NCBI GenBank assembly: GCA_016926695.1
Contig: JAFGOB010000042.1
Coordinates: forward strand, 1 to 7,917
Source of the DNA: Dehalococcoidales bacterium
GTDB taxonomy: Bacteria; Chloroflexota; Dehalococcoidia; Dehalococcoidales; UBA3254
Reading direction: 5' to 3'
Length of the DNA: 7,917 nt
Position numbers and translations under genes: made by a program. How positions within the stretch are numbered: the first letter of the stretch is position 1; each line of letters starts with the position of its first letter. The notes below the pieces were generated by a model that saw only the letters and a list, made by a program, of their open reading frames with translations, did no database searches and was not told the origin of the DNA. Positions 1 to 5,705 of the stretch are shown here, piece by piece.

Positions 1-162
1 CCGTTGAAACCCGTTATCCTTGATACGGCGGAGACGGAATCTATGTTCGCTTTCGGTGGAGCATACCTCATGTACATGTTCACCCGCCCGCAGGTTATCG
101 GGGAGTTCGTCTATGTACCGGGGATCAATTATTTCGATATCTTTAAATTGAATGAGAAATGA
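1..162 (+). CDS. 3' end of an unrecognised protein gene
   Basis: Frame 1 is open from the first base to a TGA at 160-162 and gives the last 53 residues of a protein whose start lies outside the window. The visible part is mixed, with aromatic residues and a short apolar stretch (AFGGAYLMYMF), then VIGEFVYVPGINYFDIFKL and a charged end. No family is recognised. The TGA sits 14 bases before the start of the META lipoprotein gene, whose ribosome-binding site lies in the gap, so the two are probably co-transcribed. An alternative ATG at 159 would overlap this stop as ATGA. The frame is supported by continuity and coupling to the next gene, but no function can be given. Confidence 0.6.
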   Translation, partial: PLKPVILDTAETESMFAFGGAYLMYMFTRPQVIGEFVYVPGINYFDIFKLNEK

Positions 163-176
163 TAGGAGCAGGCTCT

Positions 177-1037
177 ATGAAACATTGCGTTCTCGTGTTC
201 GTCATTTTCGGTATAGTGGCGGTCCTGTTGTCAGGCTGTGTTGGCGCTGATGCCGGACCGGGATCTACCTTCACCGGTGAAACTTGCGTCCCGGCGGGGT
301 ACACGTACATCGATTACACCGATGATTCCGGTTCCGCTCCGCAAGACGGGATTTTCCGTATCGACCGGGTCATCTGGGGTCCGCTTTCCATCTACATCTC
401 CGGTTCCGCCGAGGGATTGCCGGACAGTACCAGGTTGTCCGTACAACTCTACCGTAACGGAGAAGAACTCGACTGGTTGAGTTCGCCCCGTCAGGATGAA
501 CTATCTGTTCAGGACGGAAAATGGGAAATCGAGATCAAAGCCGGATATGAAGAAATACCGGGTGAATTACCCGTTCCGGATGAAACCTACACATTGCAAA
601 TACAGCGGGTATTTGAATCCTCGGTGACCGCTGAACTAGCCATCTTCCCGCCGGGGAGTCAGTTCGTACAGTACGAGTCTGGCGCCGGAAATAGCACGGA
701 TAGTCTGGATGGTTCCTCTTGGAGGCTGGTTTCGCTGGCCGGAGATGAACTGTTGGAAGACACTGAGATAACCCTTGATTTCGAGCGGGACCGGCTTTCC
801 GGTCGGAGCGGCTGCAACTACTACGGCGGAAGCTACACAACGACCGACGCAGGCCTGTTCTCCCTGTACGATGCGACCATTACGCTGCTCGGCTGCCCGC
901 AGCCTATCCTTGACCAGGAACAAGCCTACCTCAACTTCTTGGTCAATGCTGTCTGTTACCGGATCGAGGGAAACCAATTGGAATTTTATGATGTCTTTTC
1001 CAAGAAACTGACACTGGTATTCGAAAAAATCCTTTAA
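177..1037 (+). CDS. META-domain (HslJ-like) lipoprotein
   Basis: The 286-residue product begins with a lipoprotein signal peptide: MKH, a hydrophobic run and the lipobox LLSGC with Cys21, so it should be lipid-anchored outside the cytoplasmic membrane. Residues about 55-160 look like a beta-rich, Ig-like segment, recognised only by texture. Residues 177-286 form a clear META domain (DUF306): LDGSSWRLVSL, then the signature RSGCNYYGGSY, then a Cys-containing strand (LLGCPQP) and a hydrophobic C-terminal strand. META domains occur in E. coli HslJ, linked to novobiocin resistance and stress, and in many exported proteins of unknown activity. The start at 177 is preferred to ATG 159 because AGGAG at 164-168 is 8 bases upstream and the signal peptide then starts correctly. 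The exact role is unknown. Confidence 0.88.
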   Translation: MKHCVLVFVIFGIVAVLLSGCVGADAGPGSTFTGETCVPAGYTYIDYTDDSGSAPQDGIFRIDRVIWGPLSIYISGSAEGLPDSTRLSVQLYRNGEELDWLSSPRQDELSVQDGKWEIEIKAGYEEIPGELPVPDETYTLQIQRVFESSVTAELAIFPPGSQFVQYESGAGNSTDSLDGSSWRLVSLAGDELLEDTEITLDFERDRLSGRSGCNYYGGSYTTTDAGLFSLYDATITLLGCPQPILDQEQAYLNFLVNAVCYRIEGNQLEFYDVFSKKLTLVFEKIL

Positions 1038-1067
1038 AATAATGTTTTCCAGTCAGGAGTGAATCAT

Positions 1068-1136
1068 ATGTATCTGACAGGTTGGGTATCAGGCCACAGC
1101 ACAGCAGATCGCAACTGTATAGAAAATATGTCCTAG
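1068..1136 (+). CDS. possible 22-residue small ORF
   Basis: In the 110-base gap after the META lipoprotein gene, an ATG at 1068 follows AGGAG (1055-1059) at 8 bases and opens a 22-codon frame ending at TAG 1134-1136. The product (MYLTGWVSGHSTADRNCIENMS) has no signal peptide or recognised motif. Its stop overlaps the GGGAGG ribosome-binding site (1136-1141) of the next gene, as expected for a translational coupler. It could be a leader peptide, a real small protein or chance. The good ribosome-binding site is the only support. Confidence 0.25.
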   Translation: MYLTGWVSGHSTADRNCIENMS

Positions 1137-1147
1137 GGAGGAACTAG

Positions 1148-1540
1148 ATGGCATCACATACTACATTAAGGTCTATAGCATTTCTTGTCGTAGGCATCAT
1201 TGTCGGCGCTGTTTCTATGTGGGGATACGGTACGGCTCAGGGGATAGAACCACATGTGATAGAAGGATACTCGTCAGGTACTAATTATGATGGTACGGCC
1301 ATTGGTATATCACAGGAAGTTGGCGGAGGCGGTACAGGATTTAGTATTGCCGGAGTGTTGTGGAGAGAGTTCGGCGGTCCGTGGCATGACTACGGAACTC
1401 CTCCAAGTTTGGAGTGGCCCAGCTACGGGCAACATATCCGAATGGGCGTTATTGACTATGAGCCAAGTGAAATCGCCCCTGGCAGTTCGGCAGTGGTTTG
1501 GCTCGAAGTAATCGATACTGATTACATGACCAAGGAATAA
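1148..1540 (+). CDS. unrecognised exported or membrane-anchored protein, 130 aa
   Basis: The start ATG follows GGGAGG (1136-1141) at 6 bases. Residues about 9-26 (AFLVVGIIVGAVSMWG) form one hydrophobic helix after a short positive N-terminus, so the protein is either anchored by its N-terminus or exported, with GTAQG a possible cleavage area. The rest is soluble, rich in Gly, Trp and Tyr, and ends in a segment with beta character (SSAVVWLEVID). There is no lipobox Cys and no recognised domain. It lies between two lipoprotein genes on the same strand and probably belongs to the same envelope cluster. Confidence 0.7.
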   Translation: MASHTTLRSIAFLVVGIIVGAVSMWGYGTAQGIEPHVIEGYSSGTNYDGTAIGISQEVGGGGTGFSIAGVLWREFGGPWHDYGTPPSLEWPSYGQHIRMGVIDYEPSEIAPGSSAVVWLEVIDTDYMTKE

Positions 1541-1566
1541 TCGACCATGTATCTTTGTATCGGACG

Positions 1567-1578
1567 AATCCGCGGATT
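1567..1578 (+). repeat. 12-bp perfect palindrome between genes
   Basis: AATCCGCGGATT reads the same on both strands and lies in the 51-base gap just upstream of the AAGGAT-type ribosome-binding site (1581-1587) of the lipoprotein gene at 1592. It could be an operator half-site or a weak hairpin. It is short enough to occur by chance. Confidence 0.25.
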
Positions 1579-1591
1579 GAAAGGATAAAGC

Positions 1592-2314
1592 ATGAGAAAA
1601 ATATGGCAGGTGCTGCTCGTCTTTCCGATAATCGTTGCTATATTTCTGACCGGTTGCTCTGACGAGAAGATCCAATCAACCCGGCAAGTCCCACACCACC
1701 TAAACGCGCTGACTCTCACGGACCTATGGGATGCCGTGGTCTCTGCAACCGATATACAGGATGCCACTGCTGAACTCAGTAGATTTAACCTCCGGGCGGA
1801 CGCTGGCGGCAATATCCAGTCCATTTACTTCACATTCTCAGGGATTAACCGGGGAGGCAAACCTTGTCTGTACTTTGCCAACCTTGGTAGCAATGACAGG
1901 ATTGATATCATCCAGTATGAAACAGACTCTCTATCCCATGTCAGGGACCGCCACCCCATGGAGATATTCGAGGAGATAGATCGAATTAGCCTGGATTCCG
2001 TTAAACGAGGCAGCGAAGGTTTAACCATACGAATCCATTCTACGTGGGGAGATATCGGTTTCAGTTCTAAATATGGCGATATATATGAGGTCGACAACGG
2101 ATATCTAAGACCTCTTCGAGAACTCCACTACCATACCAATTCTCCCGTCTGCCAGATAGTGTTTTTCGAGATGACGGAGGCAGCCGTTTCGGGGCAACAA
2201 ACGTCGGTGGTTTATGTGACAGGTCCGGTACCTGTTACAAGCAGGAACTCACAAACCTGGTTCCTCAGCGAGGACGTCAACCGGGCGAATAGTATGGAGT
2301 ATCTTGCAGAATGA
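1592..2314 (+). CDS. unrecognised lipoprotein, 240 aa
   Basis: The protein starts with a typical lipoprotein signal: MRK, a hydrophobic run and the lipobox FLTGC with Cys22, followed by a charged linker (SDEKIQSTRQ). The mature part of about 218 residues is soluble, with alternating hydrophobic and polar stretches (IQSIYFTFSGI, GLTIRIHSTW, SPVCQIVFFEM) that suggest a beta-rich fold. No known domain is recognised. An AAGGAT sequence at 1581-1586 sits 5 bases before ATG 1592. The end overlaps the predicted TTG start of the GtrA-like gene by 11 bases, so the two are likely co-translated. Export and lipidation are well supported; function is unknown. Confidence 0.75.
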   Translation: MRKIWQVLLVFPIIVAIFLTGCSDEKIQSTRQVPHHLNALTLTDLWDAVVSATDIQDATAELSRFNLRADAGGNIQSIYFTFSGINRGGKPCLYFANLGSNDRIDIIQYETDSLSHVRDRHPMEIFEEIDRISLDSVKRGSEGLTIRIHSTWGDIGFSSKYGDIYEVDNGYLRPLRELHYHTNSPVCQIVFFEMTEAAVSGQQTSVVYVTGPVPVTSRNSQTWFLSEDVNRANSMEYLAE

Positions 2315-2783
2315 TTGCGGAGAGACCGTGACCTTCCTGCTAAAGCTCAAGCATTATTCCAATGACCACCATCTCATCCGATTTGTGAAATTTGCTCTCG
2401 TGGGAGCCAGCGGAGTCGGTGTTGACGAAGGGGTGGCAGCATTCCTACTGTACATTGTAAAACTAAGCCCGTTCGAACTCGTATCCACGTTGAGCGCCGG
2501 CGTGGCCATATTCACCAACTTCGTACTCAACGATCTTTTTACATTCCGAGACCGGCGTTCACAAGGGATGCAAGGTTGGTTGAAACGGCTGGGTCTGTTC
2601 TATTTGATCTGTCTTGCTGGAGTTGGGATTAAGGTGCTGATAGTGTATCTGGCTAATTCTAAACTCGGTTTACCCGAACTTGTCGCGAACCTTTTCGGTA
2701 TTGCCGTAGCCACATTTTGGAACTACTTCATCAACAAGCGGATAACCTGGCGATTCACCAGAAGAGAAAATATAGCAAATTAA
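2304..2783 (+). CDS. GtrA-family membrane protein
   Basis: This is a four-helix integral membrane protein of the GtrA/DPMS family. Numbering from the TTG start, the helices lie at about 27-52, 57-75, 96-117 and 123-143. The family marks are RFVKFALVGASGVGVD at the first helix, FTNFVLNDLFTFRDR after the second and FWNYFINKRITWRF at the end of the fourth. Known members help move polyprenyl-phosphate-linked sugars across the membrane for O-antigen, teichoic acid or arabinogalactan decoration, often beside a glycosyltransferase, which is absent here. The start is uncertain: TTG 2304 has GGAG (2296-2299) 4 bases upstream and overlaps the preceding lipoprotein gene, while in-frame GTG 2328 has GGAGAG (2319-2324) 3 bases upstream and would give 151 residues. 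Both keep the whole domain. The substrate cannot be deduced. Confidence 0.88.
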   Translation: MQNDCGETVTFLLKLKHYSNDHHLIRFVKFALVGASGVGVDEGVAAFLLYIVKLSPFELVSTLSAGVAIFTNFVLNDLFTFRDRRSQGMQGWLKRLGLFYLICLAGVGIKVLIVYLANSKLGLPELVANLFGIAVATFWNYFINKRITWRFTRRENIAN

Positions 2784-2789
2784 GCTTGA

Positions 2790-2945
2790 TTTCTCAATAC
2801 AGAATATCTGGGTGGTCTCCAGCTCACCATTGAGATAGATCAAGACAACTGCCAAGTCCCGTTGCTTCATGCGGCTGAGGTATTTCCTGTGGTACGCTCG
2901 CTTCCGGTGAAGCCGTACAGTTTCTACGGGGATCACCCGGACCAT
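2790..2945 (-). pseudogene. possible remnant of a transposase C-terminus
   Basis: In the gap between convergent genes, the minus strand encodes about 52 residues from an ATG at 2943-2945: MVRVIPVETVRLHRKRAYHR, then KYLSRMKQRDLAVVLIYLNG and ELETTQIF. The pattern of a basic V-x-LHRKR-x-Y segment followed by hydrophobic strands resembles the beta-barrel that ends IS481/Mu-type DDE transposases. The frame runs on into gtrA, and upstream the protein-like reading moves to another frame (2946-3050, with TTWQIEIRYVGSDFGYRREG), which would fit a frameshifted relic. No DDE residues, terminal inverted repeats or ribosome-binding site are seen. This assignment rests on pattern memory only and may be wrong; otherwise the 272-base stretch 2784-3055 holds nothing clear. 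Confidence 0.22.
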
Positions 2946-3055
2946 CCTTCCCTCCGGTAGCCAAAATCGCTTCCAACATACCGGATTTCTATTTGCCAGG
3001 TGGTTCCCTTTTTGAGTGCCGTTTTTCGGTCTAGTAGTCCGCCAAATTCATCTAC

Positions 3056-3553
3056 TTAACGCGAAGCTGCAAGATATTCATCCGTCATTCTAACCAACTC
3101 GTCGGTAGACCGCTCCCCTAACCATAGAGTCCATTGTCTGGTACTTTCCGAGTAAGTCATAACAGAGTTAGTAAAATCCTCATGAAAAGGGAACAACACT
3201 GCGGATATTATCAACTTGCCTTCCATAAAATCGGGATCATCAACTATACGATACGGTTCTTTGAATTCTATTTCCAGGCATTTCAGGTTTTGTCTTTTCC
3301 AGTCGATGGCTGAGGAGTCGGGAGGATAAGACTGGCAAAATCCATGGGCTTCATTGACGGCCTTGACCGCTTCAATAGAAAGCTCATTGAAAAGGCTGTT
3401 CTCTTCTTCCACATGGATATCTTTTCCCTCGTACCAGATGATAATAGAATCGGCCTCCGGCATGTCAGCCGGGATCGGTACAGAAGAGTCACAGGACACT
3501 ATCCCAATCACCAGAAGCAAACTTAGCAGTATGAGATACGCGATTCTCTTCAT
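3056..3553 (-). CDS. unrecognised lipoprotein, 165 aa
   Basis: The product has a lipoprotein signal: MKR, a long Leu/Ile run and the lipobox GIVSC with Cys21, followed by DSSVPIPADMP. The mature domain of about 145 residues is acidic and soluble with two Cys (HGFCQSY, LKCLEIEF). It contains strand-like pieces (SIIIWYEG, KLIISAVLFPF, RQWTLWLG) and a helical end. No family is recognised. The start is supported by GGGAGA (complement of 3560-3565) 6 bases before the ATG. The gene converges on gtrA and lies 51 bases downstream of the start-less reading frame at 3605-3829 on the same strand. Confidence 0.75.
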   Translation of the reverse strand: MKRIAYLILLSLLLVIGIVSCDSSVPIPADMPEADSIIIWYEGKDIHVEEENSLFNELSIEAVKAVNEAHGFCQSYPPDSSAIDWKRQNLKCLEIEFKEPYRIVDDPDFMEGKLIISAVLFPFHEDFTNSVMTYSESTRQWTLWLGERSTDELVRMTDEYLAASR

Positions 3554-3604
3554 TTTGGTTCTCCCATTATCACCTTTACGGATATAAATTACCTGAAATA
3601 TAAC

Positions 3605-3829
3605 CTATTTTAAGGCTTCAATCCAGCCGGTGAAGTTATCAAGAACATCGCCATTGGCGGCTCGGCAGGTCCCGGTAAATTCATATACCGGAACGACATA
3701 TTCCTGTGAAACCTCTAACGTTTCCATCCAGTAAACCAAGGAAACATGGTCAATCGTTATTTCGGCGTACCGGGAAGGAATCCAAGAAACTAATAAACGA
3801 CACCCTAATATAGCCTCGTCCTGGTACCC
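3605..3829 (-). pseudogene. start-less 74-codon frame, probable C-terminal gene remnant
   Basis: The minus strand between a TAA (3830-3832) and a TAG (3605-3607) is open for 74 codons and reads like real protein: GCRLLVSWIPSRYAEITIDH, then YWMETLEVSQEYVVPVYEF and TGTCRAANGD, ending in FTGWIEALK. The only ATG is codon 35 (3725-3727) and has no good ribosome-binding site. The segment YVVPVYEFTG recalls the strands at the end of some exported bacterial proteins, but no family is named with confidence. The likeliest reading is the tail of an envelope-protein gene whose 5' part was lost when AT-rich DNA now upstream replaced it. No continuation was found in the other minus frames between 3832 and 3990. 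A short real gene from codon 35 (34 residues) is less likely. Confidence 0.45.
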
Positions 3830-3984
3830 TTAATCTTTACTAGAAATCGTTTGATTACAGGTATCTATGAAATTATGGAGAATCTGTTGTTGACAATGCA
3901 AAACTTGAGAGAATGCTAGAACAAAGCTATATCGAAAGAAATAGCAACGATGGCCTAATACTAATTAACCATTTGTTTTCAACG
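3830..3984. other. AT-rich gap with a weak plus-strand frame
   Basis: Together with the remnant at 3605-3829 this fills the 431 bases between the genes at 3553 and 3985. On the plus strand a frame is open from 3871 to a TGA at 4009-4011 and includes KLERMLEQSYIERNSNDGLI, which has some coding texture. Its only ATG (3913) lacks a ribosome-binding site, and it would overlap the end of the small membrane protein gene. It may be another gene scrap or chance. No tRNA, repeat or clear promoter is seen. Confidence 0.2.
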
Positions 3985-4152
3985 TTAATTCTTTCGGATA
4001 TTGCGTTTTGATATTAAGAATTGCGCAATTCCAATACCGATAATAATTACGCCAAGCACCAAAATCCCCAATCCTCGAGGAAACTGAGTTGTTATACCCA
4101 ATATTCCGACACCCAATCCCATAAATATTTGAATGATAGCTAATTTCCTCAT
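3985..4152 (-). CDS. small two-helix membrane protein, 55 aa
   Basis: From the ATG at 4150-4152 the product is 55 residues: MRKLAIIQIFMGLGVGILGI, then TTQFPRG, a second helix LGILVLGVIIIGIGIAQFL and a basic tail ISKRNIRKN. It should be a hairpin of two Gly/Ile-rich membrane helices with a short loop, and the basic tail favours a cytoplasmic C-terminus. An upstream ATG at 4219-4221 would add 23 residues (MTRKGGGPVLSP...), but this runs through the inverted repeat at 4187-4210 and lacks the good ribosome-binding site (TGGAG) seen about 5 bases before the chosen ATG. No family is recognised. It lies downstream of the 334-residue secreted protein on the same strand, beyond a probable terminator. 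Confidence 0.6.
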   Translation of the reverse strand: MRKLAIIQIFMGLGVGILGITTQFPRGLGILVLGVIIIGIGIAQFLISKRNIRKN

Positions 4153-4186
4153 ACAATCTCCAGAAAATGCAAAATGAGTAATATAA

Positions 4187-4210
4187 GGGGAGAGGACTGG
4201 GCCTCCCCCC
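4187..4210 (-). terminator. candidate hairpin terminator downstream of the secreted-protein gene
   Basis: GGGGAGAGG (4187-4195) and CCTCCCCCC (4202-4210) can pair with a single A-C mismatch around a 6-base loop. Read leftward, the hairpin is followed by a moderately U-rich tract (TTATATTACTCATTTT), about 34 bases past the stop of the 334-residue gene. Its position and GC-richness inside AT-rich DNA fit a rho-independent terminator, though the U-run is broken. The plus-strand side has only a short T-run. Confidence 0.45.
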
Positions 4211-4243
4211 TTTCTCGTCAACCATGATTTTACAATCTAGAGA

Positions 4244-5248
4244 TCATTCCGTCCAATACTCGAATTCGGTGTCACACATCCCATCATATGGCAAAGATCC
4301 TGAAAAATTGCACGCTCCATTGACTGTACCATTACCATAAGCGTAACTAAAAACGTTGATTTCATGCTCGGATCCACCCTGATAGTACTCAAATTGTCCT
4401 TCCGCATATGTCGCATGATACGATGCAGGCGGAGTAGGCCCATTGTCTGAATAGTATCCTGAGACGTGCACCCAGAATGGCCAATATCTTTCCCATTTTC
4501 CCCCTTGATCAGGAATTCCAGTGACATAGGAACCATCCCAAGTAAATTCTTGCCAGGCTTCTTCCTGAGTCAAACGGCCGAACAAGGGATCATCGGTCCA
4601 AGCTTTCGCATGAGCCTCTGAAGTAAAGTCTTTAGTATCCCTATCTTTGCTCGTATCCGGCATTGACTTATTTTGACCATCAAGCGGAAGCTCTTCTCCT
4701 CCCATATTCTGATGTTCATCACCGGCAGGAATCACATCTTTAAGCTGACCGATACTAGGTATTCCCCCGTCATATGTTAAAGACATCCGCTTTCCTAGTA
4801 CGTTGCCCACCTCGATTGGCTTGCATTTGATACAACTGAGTACTATCGGGGCGATTTCTTTTTCTTCGAATATTACGCTAACCCAAAAGACTTCTTTTTC
4901 ATCATCAACAAGGTAACGCCAACATATTTGTATACCATTAGAAATATCGACGTGAGAATAGTCGCCCATACTCCAATGAAGATCACTAACAGAAGCCTGT
5001 AATATCATTTCGTAGGGCACTTTTTCCAGAACTACTGGAGCTACTTCTTTGAGAAATTCAATAAACGTGATATCTTTACCCCAAAGATCCGTGACCATTT
5101 TCTGCTGTTCGGGATTTAGGGTTAAACACTGTTGACCGGTATCAACGGTTTCATCCGCAAAGGCATTAGATGGGAACAAAGTCAGACTCGAAATAATCAT
5201 GATAGACAGCAACACAAACGTAATTGTTTTTTGCTTTAAAGTCTTCAT
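4244..5248 (-). CDS. unrecognised secreted protein, 334 aa
   Basis: The product has a classical signal peptide: MKTLKQK, a hydrophobic core to about residue 25 and a probable signal peptidase I site after A29-F30-A31. No lipobox Cys is present, so it should be released or loosely surface-associated. The mature N-terminal half includes a helical segment (LNPEQQKMVTDLWGKDITF) and a strand-rich stretch with a Cys pair (LSCIKCKPIEVG). Residues about 165-215 are a hydrophilic linker rich in Asp, Lys and Ser. The C-terminal third is rich in Tyr, Trp and Gly (WERYWPFWVHVSGYYSDNG) with two Cys near the end (NGACNFSG, DGMCDTEFEYW), perhaps a disulfide-bonded beta domain. No family is recognised. AGGAGG (complement of 5255-5260) lies 6 bases before the ATG. 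The gene is distinctly AT-rich compared with those right of 5530, suggesting a different origin. Confidence 0.75.
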   Translation of the reverse strand: MKTLKQKTITFVLLSIMIISSLTLFPSNAFADETVDTGQQCLTLNPEQQKMVTDLWGKDITFIEFLKEVAPVVLEKVPYEMILQASVSDLHWSMGDYSHVDISNGIQICWRYLVDDEKEVFWVSVIFEEKEIAPIVLSCIKCKPIEVGNVLGKRMSLTYDGGIPSIGQLKDVIPAGDEHQNMGGEELPLDGQNKSMPDTSKDRDTKDFTSEAHAKAWTDDPLFGRLTQEEAWQEFTWDGSYVTGIPDQGGKWERYWPFWVHVSGYYSDNGPTPPASYHATYAEGQFEYYQGGSEHEINVFSYAYGNGTVNGACNFSGSLPYDGMCDTEFEYWTE

Positions 5249-5491
5249 ATGATGCCTCCTTTTTTACTCTGTATACTATTTGGTATCCCGTAGTTACTTG
5301 ACCCATCTACGTCTCTTTCTATATTCACCTCCTTAAAAAATTTTTGTGTTAGGCTAATACATATAGTGTAGTTATGTAGATACTTAATTTTGTATGATGA
5401 AAATGAACTCTACATGAAAGCGAGATGAAATATTAAAATCATTTCCACACCATGCAAAATGGTATTTCCTAGCTAAAATCCCCTTACACTA
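5249..5491. other. AT-rich divergent intergenic region
   Basis: This non-coding stretch separates the leftward secreted-protein gene from the rightward operon and presumably holds the leftward promoter. No clean -35/-10 pair was found on the minus strand, only weak TATATG- and TATTAG-like hexamers near 5365-5375. A small hairpin ACCAT/ATGGT lies near 5450-5463. No tRNA, attachment-site repeat or convincing dif-like site was recognised. Confidence 0.4.
5325..5334 (-). promoter_or_regulatory. orphan consensus Shine-Dalgarno sequence
   Basis: The complement of these bases is AAGGAGGTGA, a full match to the 16S anti-Shine-Dalgarno sequence, about 77 bases upstream of the secreted-protein start, which has its own AGGAGG. 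No ATG, GTG or TTG lies at a normal distance: the GTG inside it opens 27 codons (5245-5328) that end in an ATGA overlap with the gene, and the next ATG (5304-5306) is 21 bases away. It may be the relic of a leader-peptide gene, a ribosome standby site or chance. Confidence 0.3.
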
Positions 5492-5519
5492 TTGACAATA
5501 TGGTTTCTATAGTTATACG
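5492..5519 (+). promoter_or_regulatory. housekeeping-type promoter of the right-hand operon
   Basis: A perfect -35 hexamer TTGACA (5492-5497) is followed after 16 bases by TATACG (5514-5519), a 4-of-6 match to TATAAT. Transcription would start near 5526 and read through the hairpin at 5530-5570 and the structured leader into the operon starting at 5706. It is the only strong promoter seen in the window and sits where AT-rich DNA gives way to GC-rich DNA. The spacing is one base shorter than ideal. Confidence 0.6.
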
Positions 5520-5529
5520 CTCTGTTTGT

Positions 5530-5570
5530 AGCCCTGAGAGCTAGACCGGTGAAGACCGTCTCTCAGGGCT
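5530..5570 (+). promoter_or_regulatory. stable hairpin at the predicted 5' end of the operon transcript
   Basis: AGCCCTGAGAG (5530-5540) and CTCTCAGGGCT (5560-5570) form a perfect 11-bp stem. The 19-base loop contains a second small stem, CGGT (5547-5550) and ACCG (5555-5558), closed by the loop GAAG. The outer stem begins about 4 bases after the predicted transcription start, which would put a stable cap-like hairpin at the RNA 5' end. Such structures can protect mRNA from 5'-dependent decay. It could also be an attenuator or a terminator, but the following bases (TCCTTCATTG) are not a U-run. It matches no riboswitch class I know. Confidence 0.6.
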
Positions 5571-5584
5571 TCCTTCATTGGGAA

Positions 5585-5699
5585 AGCTCTTTAGGAGCTG
5601 CGTAAAAAGGGGTCGGCGATCCGGACCGGGGAGGTTCGAAGCTGACCCCTTCTCCTTTCACGGACCGGATCGCCTCCCTGAAATGATGAGCAAGGAGGT
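5585..5699 (+). promoter_or_regulatory. structured leader with interleaved inverted repeats and SD-pairing segments
   Basis: After a small hairpin (AGCTC 5585-5589 with GAGCT 5595-5599), two long complementary pairs are interleaved. Pair a is AAGGGGTC (5607-5614) with GACCCCTT (5644-5651). Pair b is GGCGATCCGG (5615-5624) with CCGGATCGCC (5665-5674), extendable by 3 bp after one mismatch. The order a-b-a'-b' means they form a pseudoknot or two alternative folds. Right after a', CTCCTT (5652-5657) is complementary to AAGGAG (5692-5697) of the first gene's Shine-Dalgarno sequence. CCTCCC at 5673-5678 can pair either with GGGAGG (5629-5634) or, by five bases, with the Shine-Dalgarno GGAGG (5694-5698). 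This looks like a translational control element; no ligand class is recognised. Complementarity is read directly, function is inferred. Confidence 0.5.
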
Positions 5700-5705
5700 A
5701 TCCAC

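Noticed and set aside
535..977. Two long minus-strand frames (535-840 and 636-977)
   Set aside because: Both are antisense to the META-domain lipoprotein, whose domain signature and signal peptide are clear.
1310..1824. Minus-strand frames 1310-1675 and 1522-1824
   Set aside because: They oppose two genes with signal peptides and ribosome-binding sites, and show no protein-like features.
3965..4225. Second minus-strand frame overlapping the small two-helix protein
   Set aside because: Its sequence is rich in Tyr, Asn and Ser with no hydrophobic pattern, and the other frame has two clean membrane helices with a ribosome-binding site.
5164..5306. 46-codon minus-strand frame starting at ATG 5304-5306
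   Set aside because: It overlaps the signal-peptide region of the 334-residue gene out of frame, and its nearest Shine-Dalgarno sequence is 21 bases away.
5245..5328. 27-codon GTG-started leader ORF before the secreted-protein gene, ending in ATGA overlap
   Set aside because: Its start codon lies inside the Shine-Dalgarno sequence, so no spacing remains for initiation. Kept only as a note to the orphan site.
5341..5440. Possible dif/Xer-like or attachment site in the AT-rich gap (TAATACATATAGTGTAGTTATG area)
   Set aside because: The two half-sites do not form the expected inverted 11-mers, and no second copy is present in the window.
5631..5650. GGTTCGAA resembling a tRNA T-loop
   Set aside because: No acceptor, D or anticodon arms and no CCA end can be drawn around it. 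TTCGAA is a common palindrome in GC-rich DNA.
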